The translations under genes were made by a program, and so were the position numbers. This document shows, in pieces, positions 55,872 to 64,000 of a stretch of 64,000 nucleotides of DNA. The notes beneath the pieces were generated by a model that saw only the letters and a list, made by a program, of their open reading frames with translations, had not been told where the DNA came from and searched no databases. Within the stretch, counting starts at the first letter, position 1. Every line of letters begins with the position of its first letter. This DNA is from Chroococcidiopsis sp. CCMEE 29 (GTDB lineage: Bacteria; Cyanobacteriota; Cyanobacteriia; Cyanobacteriales; Chroococcidiopsidaceae), in the NCBI RefSeq assembly GCF_023558375.1, contig NZ_CP083761.1, positions 3,894,501 through 3,958,500 of the forward strand. The letters run 5' to 3'.

Positions 55872-56711
55872 ATGTTATTCAAACAACGTATTGCCTTTTA
55901 TTTAGAAGACATTGAAACGCCAATAGGCAGAGCAATTACTATAATTATTACAGGTTTGGTTTTACTGTCTTCAGCTATATTCGTTGTGGAGACATACACA
56001 GTACCAACCTCTATTCGGATTAAACTTGATTTTATAGATACTACTATTTTAGTTATTTTTTCTATTGAGTATTTGCTACGCTTTTGGTGTGCTGAAAATA
56101 AAGTCAAATATTTTTTTAGTCTCTATTCCTTAATCGATTTAATGGCAATTTTGCCAGTATTTTTAGGAGCAGTAGACATTCGCTTTATCCGTATATTCAG
56201 ATGGTTCCGAATATTGAGATTAATTCGATTTATAGAAGGTAAAACTTTGTTTGGACGCATCACTACTGCGGATAGCGTCATTTTTGCACGAATATTGTTT
56301 ACTTTATTTGCAATTATCTTTGTTTACTCAGGCTTAATTTATCAAGTCGAACACCCTGTTAATTCTAAAGTTTTCCGTACTTTTTGGGACGCAGTCTATT
56401 TCTCTGTAGTAACGATGACAACCGTTGGTTTCGGCGATGTGACCCCAATTTCAGAAGTAGGTCGCCTCATGACAGTCCTAATGATTTTGACGGGTATTGC
56501 CCTTATCCCTTGGCAATTGGGCGACTTAATTAAGCAATTAGTCAAAACAACCAATCAAGTAGAGACGCTTTGTCCTACTTGCAATTTATCCTTCCATGAT
56601 GCTGATGCTCAGTTCTGTAAGCTATGTGGCACTAAGTTAGAAAAGGCTAAGGCTAAACAACTCTTTAGTGTAGGTGACGCAGCAGCTAGCAATACTGACA
56701 GTCCTAATTAA
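55872..56711 (+). CDS. voltage-gated-type potassium channel with C-terminal zinc ribbon
   Basis: A 279-residue six-segment channel. The S4-like helix has Arg at every third position (RFIRIFRWFRILRLIRF, 104-120), and TTVGFGDV (183-190) is the K+ selectivity filter. After the last segment, CPTC (234-237) and CKLC (249-252) form a zinc ribbon, like the one on the MscL in this window. It overlaps the convergent VOC gene by 4 bases. Confidence 0.92.
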   Translation: MLFKQRIAFYLEDIETPIGRAITIIITGLVLLSSAIFVVETYTVPTSIRIKLDFIDTTILVIFSIEYLLRFWCAENKVKYFFSLYSLIDLMAILPVFLGAVDIRFIRIFRWFRILRLIRFIEGKTLFGRITTADSVIFARILFTLFAIIFVYSGLIYQVEHPVNSKVFRTFWDAVYFSVVTMTTVGFGDVTPISEVGRLMTVLMILTGIALIPWQLGDLIKQLVKTTNQVETLCPTCNLSFHDADAQFCKLCGTKLEKAKAKQLFSVGDAAASNTDSPN

Positions 56712-57172
56712 ATTTCTTCTGGATCGCAACGGATCTCAATCATAAATCCATCTGGATCGTAGAAGTAGACACCTTGTCCTGTAGGACGGCTGACGGGACC
56801 ATGTGCGATCGCTACTTGATTTTGTTTTAGCACCTCGACTGCCTGGTCAAACAAGTGCGGAGCAATATCAAAGGCAAGATGATTGGCGCGGGTAAAAGCG
56901 TGACTGGGATCTGAGTGTGGCGGTAGCAAATCCGGTTCCCAAAATAAATCGAGGACAGTGCCATCTGGGGTGATGAAGTTGGCGACTTTCCCAGCTGCTA
57001 CCAACTCAACCAGCGTAGATGGAACTTCGTCGCCTGTCAGTTCATGCAAACCAAGGATAGTTCCGTAAAAGTCGCGGGAAGCTTGCATATCACGCACATT
57101 TAAGGCAATGTGGTGGACTCGACGCAGGCTACCTGGAGAAAGAACAGTGCTTGGGGTGGTGCTAGACATCAT
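56708..57172 (-). CDS. VOC superfamily (glyoxalase/dioxygenase) protein
   Basis: A 154-residue protein with two beta-alpha-beta-beta-beta modules. HIALNVRDMQASRDFYGTIL holds the first His and the aromatic-rich turn, FDIAPHLFDQAV and VYFYDPDGFMIEIRC the second metal region with a Glu. The family includes glyoxalase I, fosfomycin resistance and ring-cleaving enzymes. The reaction is unknown. Confidence 0.85.
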   Translation of the reverse strand: MMSSTTPSTVLSPGSLRRVHHIALNVRDMQASRDFYGTILGLHELTGDEVPSTLVELVAAGKVANFITPDGTVLDLFWEPDLLPPHSDPSHAFTRANHLAFDIAPHLFDQAVEVLKQNQVAIAHGPVSRPTGQGVYFYDPDGFMIEIRCDPEEI

Positions 57173-57250
57173 GGTAGAAAGACCTTTCGTTACTGAAGAT
57201 AGAAGACGGGCTTTTATCTTAAAGCCTATGATTGAAAATAAAAATTAATC

Positions 57251-57745
57251 ATGGCGTTTGACTACTCTTTAGATTTTAAGACAATCAACTTTCGCTCCTC
57301 TCCTGAAATGTATCGAGTTGGTAAGGGTGAGCAGGGAGTGCTGCTAGTGGAACCCTACAAATCCGAAATTTTGCCATATTGGCGGTTCAAAACTCCAGAT
57401 ATCGCTAAGCAATCTAGCGAAAAAATATATCAACTGTTTCTTGATTACCTGGAGCAGGATGATTTTGTTGGTGCAGATATGGCTCGGAAGTTTTTACAAA
57501 TGGGTTATACGCGATCGCGCAGATATGCTAATCATAAGAGCGGCAGAAAATACAAAACCAATCCTCAAAAGGAAATTTCTAAAGAATCTCAGGTTAAGGT
57601 GCGAAAAGATATATTACCGAATGAATTAGATCCGGTTAAAGCTGAGTCTGCGGCAATATTTAAAGAAAAGTGGATGCAAGCAAAGACGAATGATAAATAT
57701 CTCCAGCTTTTAGCAAAGCATAAGCAGATGTACGAGCAGGGATGA
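57251..57745 (+). CDS. DUF4385 family protein
   Basis: A 164-residue protein starting MAFDYSLDFKTINFRSSPEMYRVG, with GEQGVLLVEPYKSEILPYWRF and FVGADMARKFLQMGYTRSRRYANH. This conserved block is the DUF4385 pattern as I recall it. It has no known function and no signal peptide. Confidence 0.75.
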   Translation: MAFDYSLDFKTINFRSSPEMYRVGKGEQGVLLVEPYKSEILPYWRFKTPDIAKQSSEKIYQLFLDYLEQDDFVGADMARKFLQMGYTRSRRYANHKSGRKYKTNPQKEISKESQVKVRKDILPNELDPVKAESAAIFKEKWMQAKTNDKYLQLLAKHKQMYEQG

Positions 57746-57804
57746 AAGCGATCGCGCTGGTAACTATTAGAATTCAAGTATGCTTGCTGCAATAAATCAT
57801 TACT

Positions 57805-58389
57805 ATGACGATCATCACTGCAAAGCGTTTCACCCTTGAGGAGTATCACCGTCTAGCAGACTTGGGATTCTTCAGTGAAGATGACCGGGTTGAATTAATT
57901 CGCGGAGAAATTATCCAGATGGCGGCTAAAGGCACAGCCCATACAAATTGTTGCAGAAATTTACTAAGGGAACTAGCAGCACTGATAGCAGGTCAGGCAG
58001 AACTGCAATGCCAAGATCCAATTACCTTACCATCTAACAGCGAACCTGAGCCAGACTTTGTTATTCTGCGGCAACGTGATGATAACTATCGCTATGCTCT
58101 CCCCAATCCATCAGATGTTCTGCTGATAATTGAGATTGCAAACTCTACCCTAAAATATGACCAAGAGGTTAAACTACCCCTTTATGCTGAAGCAGGTATT
58201 TCCGATTATTGGTTATTTAATTTAGTAGAAAATCACTTAGAAGCTTACAGTGAACCTTATCAAGAATTGCAAGGAACTTTTGGTTATAGAGTAAAGCGGA
58301 TTTTTCTGCTAAATGAGGTAGTTACTTTTATTTGTTTTCCTGATTTGTCACTCGATTTATCCAGGGTTTTTCCTAAGTTTAAGGAATGA
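57805..58389 (+). CDS. Uma2 family endonuclease-fold protein
   Basis: A 194-residue PD-(D/E)xK-fold protein (DUF820/Uma2). TLEEYHRLADLGFFSEDDRVELIRGEI, PEPDFVILR (Glu-Asp), VLLIIEIANSTLKYDQEVKLPLY (Glu and Lys) and ISDYWLFNL are family motifs. Uma2 proteins are numerous in cyanobacteria and their role is unresolved. Spacing to the next genes suggests a separate unit. Confidence 0.88.
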   Translation: MTIITAKRFTLEEYHRLADLGFFSEDDRVELIRGEIIQMAAKGTAHTNCCRNLLRELAALIAGQAELQCQDPITLPSNSEPEPDFVILRQRDDNYRYALPNPSDVLLIIEIANSTLKYDQEVKLPLYAEAGISDYWLFNLVENHLEAYSEPYQELQGTFGYRVKRIFLLNEVVTFICFPDLSLDLSRVFPKFKE

Positions 58390-58419
58390 AATTATGAATT
58401 GATTTTCTAGCCACACTCC

Positions 58420-58625
58420 TTAATTGATATTGATACACAATGTCTTGATCTGAGTGCAGATATCCTCAATAGTGACCTCTTCCAACAATTTATCTCGATC
58501 TCGCGTGTAATCTCTGCTGCCAGTGTCGAATTGCTGCAAGAAACGTACGATTGCCACCGGACCAAGGGCTTGAGTGAGCGCCTCTATTCCCAATTGCTTA
58601 ACCTAACCTGTAGAGGAATTTCCAT
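58420..58625 (-). pseudogene. frameshifted small conserved gene
   Basis: From an ATG at 58625, MEIPLQV stops soon after, but a shift of frame gives KQLGIEALTQALGPVAIVRF and LQQFDTGSRDYTRDRDKLLE to a stop at 58420. A GTTAG/GTTAA near-duplication at the joint explains the shift. The sequence recalls a small protein family frequent in cyanobacteria; its function is not known to me. Confidence 0.5.
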
Positions 58626-58648
58626 TGTTAGTTACCCCCTTTGTCCAG

Positions 58649-59272
58649 TTATTGTCTCACCCAAGCACGAAAAGACTTAATCATCGCCACTTCCCCAATC
58701 TTTTTAGCCTCTTCAATAAAACGGGGAATCTCACTAACTGCCACAGGTGTAAAAGTAGGACTATTTTCACACAGTTGATACTGTTCTCCATCCAATCGGT
58801 AAATACGTAGCACATGCCCGTTATAACGCCAAAATTCAGGAACCCCCATTGACGCATAAAGGCGCAATTTATCTACAGATGATCGAGAGTATTCCACCTC
58901 CAGCACCAAATCAGGCGGCGGATCTTGAGTTAAATCGATTTCTTCCCTGTCCCGCATCAGGGCTTCATTCTGGATGTAGTAGCTGCTATCAGGTTCAGCA
59001 CCTCTCTCCAAGTCTGGGCGGTCTAAAGTCGTAGATCCTGCTGTGACAAGGTCTAGTTCCATCTCCTCAACCAACACATAAATTAAACGCTCAATGAGCC
59101 GGTTCGATTGCTCATGAGGCATCAGAGGAGTCATAATTTCCAGCGTTCCTTGGTCATAGGTTAGGCGGGAAGTTCGGTCTTCGCCTATCTCAACCAGCAA
59201 AGCTTTGAAAGTTTGCCAACTAACGTGGTGGAATACGACCCGTTGTTCTGCGATCGCGCGTGTAGTTTCCAT
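58649..59272 (-). CDS. Uma2 family endonuclease-fold protein
   Basis: A 207-residue member of the same family as 57805-58389, only distantly alike. LVEIGEDRTSRLTYDQGTLEIM opens the fold, EPDSSYYIQ and DLVLEVEYSRSSVDKLRLY hold the acidic residues and Lys, and GVPEFWRYNG follows. No separate partner gene can be identified. Confidence 0.88.
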   Translation of the reverse strand: METTRAIAEQRVVFHHVSWQTFKALLVEIGEDRTSRLTYDQGTLEIMTPLMPHEQSNRLIERLIYVLVEEMELDLVTAGSTTLDRPDLERGAEPDSSYYIQNEALMRDREEIDLTQDPPPDLVLEVEYSRSSVDKLRLYASMGVPEFWRYNGHVLRIYRLDGEQYQLCENSPTFTPVAVSEIPRFIEEAKKIGEVAMIKSFRAWVRQ

Positions 59273-59330
59273 CGGTCAACCCAGTTAACTGCGTCTTCTA
59301 AATCTATTGCCACTTAGTTGAATAAGACTA

Positions 59331-59546
59331 TCAGCTTGATTCTTTTGCACCTTCTTCTACTGCAACTCGCTTTGCCTTCCCCAAACGGTAAGCAGTTAGG
59401 GGACTATTGCGAATATCTGCCTCGGCGCTAGCAATCGCTTCATCTAATAACAAATTAAGCGCATCATACTGACGACAAACCTCGCGCAACTGAGCAACAT
59501 GACGCTTAATCGTTTCTGGATCAGGGATTCTGGGTTGATTGTTCAT
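59331..59546 (-). CDS. small protein, unknown
   Basis: A 71-residue protein starting MNNQPRIPDPETIKRHVAQL. Helical throughout, with no membrane segment or Cys. Its ATG overlaps the stop of the gene before it (ATGA), so the two form a coupled pair. I do not recognise either. Confidence 0.5.
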   Translation of the reverse strand: MNNQPRIPDPETIKRHVAQLREVCRQYDALNLLLDEAIASAEADIRNSPLTAYRLGKAKRVAVEEGAKESS

Positions 59547-59886
59547 GGCAAATTCAAGTCTCGCTTGATTTCTTGGATAGTCGCAGATGAAGCAGCATCA
59601 GTAGCTTCTGCCTGCTTGATTGAGCGCGCCAATAAACTTAGCGTAGCAGACGTGGCTGTTGGTTGAGCTTCAGCCACTCGTAATAGCAGCGTGTACAGTC
59701 GAGAGTAGGAAGACGTTGCCCGTTCCCTAACGTTTTGGAGTTGTTCTAGTTCGATAAGGATTTCTTCTGCCTCGCCGAACTGTTCAAAATAGTTGCTTCC
59801 GTCGCAGTTGCCTCATCAATCCTCTCCAACAATCGTCGCTGCAAATTAAAAATAGTCGTTATAGTTTCTTCTGGTAACTTTGCCAT
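59543..59886 (-). pseudogene. frameshifted small gene upstream of the 71-residue protein
   Basis: From an ATG at 59886, MAKLPEETITTIFNLQRRLL and LERIDEATATEA run to near 59795. The frame then closes, but a one-step shift gives YFEQFGEAEEILIELEQLQN and so on to IKRDLNLP and the stop at 59543. A single frameshift therefore breaks a helical protein of about 114 residues. A sequencing error is possible. Confidence 0.55.
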
Positions 59887-59961
59887 GCAATTCGCCGTTG
59901 CGTTTGTAAACCATTTGGCATATTACCTGTAGAAATACCATTTTGAATTCAGATACACTCA

Positions 59962-62121
59962 ATGCTGAACATTCCTCAACTACTGGCACAAGAGCTTTCG
60001 CTCAAACCCTATCAGGTTAAAAATGCCCTTGAACTTTTCGCAGAGGGAGCAACAGTTCCTTTTATTGCTCGCTACCGCAAGGAACTAACAGGCGAGATGA
60101 ATGAAGTTCAGCTGCGGGAATTGTCTGAACGCTTTACCTACCTAACTGAACTGGAAGAACGGAAATCAGCGATTTTGAATGCGATCGCCTCCCTGGGTAA
60201 ACTCACTGACGATCTCAAAGCCAAGATCGAAAGCTGCTTGCAGAAAACTGAACTTGAAGATTTATACCTTCCCTATCGTCCAAAACGACGAACACGTGCC
60301 ACCATTGCTAGAGAAAAAGGCTTAGAACCGCTGGCAGAATTCATTAAGTCGCTGAACCATCCCAGTGCAAAGCCAATGTCACTGGAGCAGGAGGCGGCAA
60401 AATATATCTCCCAGGAGAAGGAAGTTAAAACGGTAGAGGAAGCACTCAAAGGTGCCTCCGACATTCTGGCTGAAGCAGTATCCGAAAAGGCAAACTTGCG
60501 TGCGTATCTGCGAGACTACCTCTTGAAAGCAGGAGTATTTATTTCACGAATCAAAAATGATTGTCCCGAAGGCACTACCAAGTTTGAGATGTACCGCGAC
60601 TTCAAGGTGAAAGTAAGAGATATTGCACCCCACAACATGCTGGCGCTGCTCCGAGGCGAGACAGAGGGAGTGTTGAATTTAGAACTATCCTTTGACGAAG
60701 AAGTCGTGATGTCTTACCTAGAGTCGCAGGAAATTCAGGCAAAAGTTGGGGCAGTTAGAGACTTTTATCGAGAGATGCTCAAGGATGCGTTCAATCGGCT
60801 GATGAAAGCTTCTTTAATTGGCGAAGTACGTTCTGACAGGAAAACCTATGCTGATCTCGAATCGATCAAGACATTTGAAACCAATCTGCGTGAGTTGCTG
60901 CTATCTCCTCCGGCTGGAATGAAACCAACACTGGCAATTGACCCAGGATTTCGGACTGGATGTAAGGTTGCTGTTCTCGATCAAACAGGCAAATTCTTGG
61001 AATACCAGGCTGTGTTTCCCCATCAAGCAACTGAACAGCGCACTCATGCTGCCCGAACAATTAAGAATTTAATTGAGAAGTACAACATTCAGTTGATTGC
61101 CATTGGCAATGGTACAGCTGGACGGGAGACAGAGGAATTCATCTCTGAAGTGCTGAAGACGATGGAATGCAAGCCGATTAAAGTGATGGTGAACGAGTCA
61201 GGCGCATCAATCTATTCGGCAAGTGAGGTGGCGATCGCCGAGTTTCCCGATTTGGACGTTACGGTTAAGGGAGCAATCAGCATCGGTCGTCGTTTGCAAG
61301 ATCCGCTAGCCGAATTGGTCAAGATCGATCCGAAGTCAATTGGGGTGGGGCAGTACCAGCACGATGTCGATCAGAAGCTGCTCAAGCAGAAGCTAGATGA
61401 AACGGTAGAAAGCTGTGTGAATTACGTGGGTGTAGATTTGAATACTGCCTCGAAGGAACTCCTGAGCTTTGTCTCTGGAATTACGCCAACAATTGCCAAA
61501 AATATCATTACCTATCGCAATGAACGCGGTGCTTTTAAAACTCGCCGAGCACTGCTGAAGGTGCCAAAGCTAGGACCAAAGGCGTTCGAGCAATCAGCGG
61601 GTTTCCTGCGGATTCGCGGTGGCGACAATCCGTTAGATAATACAGCCGTTCATCCTGAGAGTTATTTTGTTGTAGAGGCGATCGCAGCCGATCTGGATGT
61701 GCCATTAACCCAGATCGCGCAGGCTGCATACAAGCTCAAGTCTATGGAACTCAAAAAATATGTTACCGATAGCGTGGGTGAACCGACGTTACGCGATATT
61801 ATCAGCGAACTCGAAAAGCCAGGCAGAGATCCACGAGCTGAGTTCAAATATGCAACCTTTAAAGAAGAGGTTAAAGAAATAAAAGATCTTAGGGTGGGAA
61901 TGGAATTGGAAGGTATTGTGACAAATGTTGCTAACTTTGGGGCATTCGTCGATGTTGGCGTGCATCAGGACGGTTTAGTGCATATCTCGCAATTAGCCGA
62001 CCGATTCGTTGCCGATCCGAAGCAGGTCGTCAAAGTAGGACAAGTTGTTAAAGTGCGGGTACTGGAAATTAACGAGAAATTGAAGCGGATTAGCTTATCG
62101 ATGAGGTCAACAAGGGGCTAG
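59962..62121 (+). CDS. tex: Tex family RNA-binding protein
   Basis: A 719-residue Tex. The N-terminal helix-turn-helix (about 1-190) is followed by the YqgF/RNase H-like domain with LAIDPGFRTGCKVAVLDQTG (about 325), a helix-hairpin-helix domain (FVSGITPTIAKNIITYRNER) and an S1 domain at the C-terminus (GIVTNVANFGAFVDVGVHQD). Tex binds nucleic acid and affects transcription and stress tolerance in other bacteria. The length is usual for the family. Confidence 0.95.
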   Translation: MLNIPQLLAQELSLKPYQVKNALELFAEGATVPFIARYRKELTGEMNEVQLRELSERFTYLTELEERKSAILNAIASLGKLTDDLKAKIESCLQKTELEDLYLPYRPKRRTRATIAREKGLEPLAEFIKSLNHPSAKPMSLEQEAAKYISQEKEVKTVEEALKGASDILAEAVSEKANLRAYLRDYLLKAGVFISRIKNDCPEGTTKFEMYRDFKVKVRDIAPHNMLALLRGETEGVLNLELSFDEEVVMSYLESQEIQAKVGAVRDFYREMLKDAFNRLMKASLIGEVRSDRKTYADLESIKTFETNLRELLLSPPAGMKPTLAIDPGFRTGCKVAVLDQTGKFLEYQAVFPHQATEQRTHAARTIKNLIEKYNIQLIAIGNGTAGRETEEFISEVLKTMECKPIKVMVNESGASIYSASEVAIAEFPDLDVTVKGAISIGRRLQDPLAELVKIDPKSIGVGQYQHDVDQKLLKQKLDETVESCVNYVGVDLNTASKELLSFVSGITPTIAKNIITYRNERGAFKTRRALLKVPKLGPKAFEQSAGFLRIRGGDNPLDNTAVHPESYFVVEAIAADLDVPLTQIAQAAYKLKSMELKKYVTDSVGEPTLRDIISELEKPGRDPRAEFKYATFKEEVKEIKDLRVGMELEGIVTNVANFGAFVDVGVHQDGLVHISQLADRFVADPKQVVKVGQVVKVRVLEINEKLKRISLSMRSTRG

Positions 62122-62205
62122 GAACTAGAAGGGTTATACATCGGCAAGGAGTAACCTTTACCGTCAAGTTGCCGCTCTGGGAATCAGTAACGAGAGAGGA
62201 AATTT

Positions 62206-64000
62206 TTGGACAATCTATATTGGCTTGAGCAAATTAAACCCTCAGACCGCACTTTGGTAGGTGAAAAAGCCTTTCACCTGAGCCGAGTGATGCAGCGTGG
62301 CTATCCGGTGCTACCTGGGTTTGTCGTCCCAGCTCAAGTTTTGTGGGACTTTCTCCAAACGCTGAATTCACGTGAGCCATTAGTCACTGCTCTGCCGCAC
62401 TCTTCCTTACACCTGGATGTTGATAATCCCCACCAACTACAGCAAGTAGCTCAGCGTCTCTGCCAGGAAATTACAACTGCACCACTGCCCTGTGAGTGGG
62501 TACAGTCAATTTTTGAGGCGACGCAATCCTGGGAAGCACCAGCGATGATGTTTCGTCCTTCCTTGGCGCTAAGTACTCCTATCCCTGGAAGAATGAAAAT
62601 AGCTGGGCTACTGGAAGCACAGGTTTGTAGCTGCAATCGGCAGGCAATCGCACTCGGATTAAAACGAACTTGGAGCCAATTATTTCGCGCCAGAAGTCTG
62701 TTTTACTGGCAGCGGCATGGAATTGAGTTGCAGCAAATTAATTTGGCAGTTTTAGTACAACCGCTCAGCAAGGCAATCGCCTCTGGTTCCCTCACTTGCC
62801 ACAGGGCTGAGTTTGAAATCAAAGCCACTTGGGGTTTGGGGATGGCGATCGCGCGGGGGGAAGTATTGCCAGATTCCTACTTTGTACAACCCGAAACTGG
62901 TGCAGTGCGATCGCAACAGCTAGGCAACAAAACCCTTGCGTATTGTTTGGCTAACTCTCCTGTGGAAGCGGACTTTACACCCTGTCTGTCAATACTTTCT
63001 CAACCGGATGACAATTGTTTACAAACTTACCTTCTGAGTGAGTTGCAACAACAGCAGTGCGCCCTCAATGACAAATATCTCCAACAACTGATTCAACTGG
63101 CGCAGCAACTTAGAACTAATTTGGGTTCAGCTTTTATTTTGGAGTGGACACTCTCGCAGTCGGAAGATAGCGTTGCCCCCCAGCTATACATCACCCAAGT
63201 TACTAATTCCCATTCTGGTACGGGCGGGTTTGGCTCGATTCCCGGTCTTCCCACAAGCTCATCTTTTCAACCTGCCCCTACTTTGCTCACCTCACAGCCA
63301 TCAATTCGGGGACTCGCAGCAGCAGGAGGACAGGCTAGGGCGACTGCTTATGTGATACGTCCTAGTCACATCCCAGACACTTTACCATCAAGAGTGATTT
63401 TAGTAGCACCTGCGATCGCACTCGATTGGTTGCCCCTACTCCAACAAGCCGCTGGTATAGTGACTGAACAAGGCGGTCTGACTTCCCACTGCGCTATTCT
63501 TGCCAGAGAATTAGGCATTCCAGCAGTAGTAAGCGTAGCGAATGCGACCCAGTTGCTGCAAACGGGCGAGTCGTTGCTTTTGGATGGCGATCGCGGCGAA
63601 ATCTATCGCGTCAGCCAAAGTCAAGACTCAAGGGTGAGGAGTGAAGAGTACGATCAAGCTCACTCCTCGCTCCTCACTTCTACCGTGCCAATTGCTACCC
63701 AGTTATTAGTCAATCTGAGTCAACCTAGCTTGCTTGAGCGAGTGAAAGGTTTGCCAGTGGATGGCGTGGGACTGGTGCGCTCAGAACTAATGGCGCTGAC
63801 TATACTGCAAGGGCAACACCCTAAAATGTGGCTGCAACAGGGACGGCAGGCAGAGTTGATCGATCTCTGGCAAGCGCAAATTAGTCAGTTCGCTAGTGCT
63901 TTTGCCCCACGACCAGTTTTTTACCGTTCTCTGGATTGGCGATCGCATGAATTCCAATCTCTAACTGATGGTTCGCTATTAGCAGCATCGGCTTCTAGCC
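62206..64000 (+). CDS. PEP synthase/PPDK-like protein, degenerate N-terminus (C-terminus outside window)
   Basis: A TTG start at 62206 with GAGAGGA upstream opens a frame that runs off the window, at least 598 codons. DRTLVGEKAFHLSRVMQRGY is the usual ATP-binding domain opening. The expected VRSSATAEDLP region reads MMFRPSLALSTPIPG, so the ATP-site Arg is displaced and the domain may not bind ATP. GGLTSHCAILARELGIPAVV has the phospho-accepting His of the mobile domain. Two repeat-derived inserts lie near 63218-63281 and 63622-63680. Function is uncertain. Confidence 0.75.
   Translation, partial: MDNLYWLEQIKPSDRTLVGEKAFHLSRVMQRGYPVLPGFVVPAQVLWDFLQTLNSREPLVTALPHSSLHLDVDNPHQLQQVAQRLCQEITTAPLPCEWVQSIFEATQSWEAPAMMFRPSLALSTPIPGRMKIAGLLEAQVCSCNRQAIALGLKRTWSQLFRARSLFYWQRHGIELQQINLAVLVQPLSKAIASGSLTCHRAEFEIKATWGLGMAIARGEVLPDSYFVQPETGAVRSQQLGNKTLAYCLANSPVEADFTPCLSILSQPDDNCLQTYLLSELQQQQCALNDKYLQQLIQLAQQLRTNLGSAFILEWTLSQSEDSVAPQLYITQVTNSHSGTGGFGSIPGLPTSSSFQPAPTLLTSQPSIRGLAAAGGQARATAYVIRPSHIPDTLPSRVILVAPAIALDWLPLLQQAAGIVTEQGGLTSHCAILARELGIPAVVSVANATQLLQTGESLLLDGDRGEIYRVSQSQDSRVRSEEYDQAHSSLLTSTVPIATQLLVNLSQPSLLERVKGLPVDGVGLVRSELMALTILQGQHPKMWLQQGRQAELIDLWQAQISQFASAFAPRPVFYRSLDWRSHEFQSLTDGSLLAASASS
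63218..63281. repeat. GGGCGGGTTT-type repeat inserted inside a coding region
   Basis: GTACGGGCGGGTTT opens and CCTGCCCCTA closes an insert read in frame in the PEP-synthase-like gene. The ends match those of the 86-bp array at 16437; the middle differs. Confidence 0.7.

Noticed and set aside
59543-59961. Classic VapBC or HigBA toxin-antitoxin pair
   Set aside because: Neither small protein shows a PIN, RelE or HTH motif; only the overlap is suggestive.
1-64000. tRNA, rRNA or phage genes
   Set aside because: No cloverleaf, rRNA core or phage structural gene was recognised by eye; a tRNA scan would settle the tRNA question.

Overview
The window is chromosomal DNA of a cyanobacterium. The palindrome GCGATCGC (HIP1) recurs throughout, inside and outside genes. 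Many gene families are typically cyanobacterial: an SLH-domain porin, Uma2 nucleases, tandem rhomboids, a long-form CbiX and a CRR42-like protein. Short dispersed repeats and decayed insertion sequences are frequent. The genus cannot be fixed from sequence alone; a large-genome, desiccation-tolerant or heterocyst-type lineage such as Chroococcidiopsis or its relatives is a guess.

Region 1-10260 is an extracellular polysaccharide locus. A secreted arabinofuranosidase-like glycoside hydrolase, cut by the window start, is divergent from a plus-strand run. That run holds two GT4 glycosyltransferases, an SDR-type nucleotide-sugar epimerase, a GT14-like transferase, an O-antigen polymerase/ligase and a lipoprotein-like clan GH-A hydrolase. 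A decayed dioxygenase-like gene precedes the run. A glycine-zipper protein with 16-residue repeats follows (10495-11487).

Region 11600-39100 is mostly housekeeping: a Nudix hydrolase, two dihydroorotase-like proteins with altered metal-site residues, signal peptidase I, MarC, a double histidine phosphatase, a CPBP protease, a copper P-type ATPase, an FHA protein, tmk-holB, a glyoxalase II, a UbiB-like kinase, an M1 aminopeptidase, MscL, a methyltransferase, PrsW, cyanase, a double 6-pyruvoyl-tetrahydropterin synthase-like protein, a J-domain protein, and cysK beside an Rrf2 regulator.

Region 39200-53150 is more fluid. It holds the porin, IS1 and IS701 transposase relics, two rhomboid paralogues, a GHL10-type hydrolase, a secreted Pro/Thr repeat protein and two tandem small-RNA-like units with Pho-box-like repeats. 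It also holds an rtcA-ppgK region carrying a 235-bp duplication around a Doc/AbrB toxin-antitoxin pair, and cbiX under a cobalamin riboswitch. One variable stem of that riboswitch is built from the genome's dispersed repeat.

Region 53300-64000 has a NarL-type two-component system, a deaminase, a voltage-gated-type K+ channel with a zinc ribbon, a VOC protein, a DUF4385 protein, two Uma2 proteins, broken small genes, tex, and a PEP-synthase-like gene cut by the window end. No rRNA, tRNA or CRISPR array was recognised.
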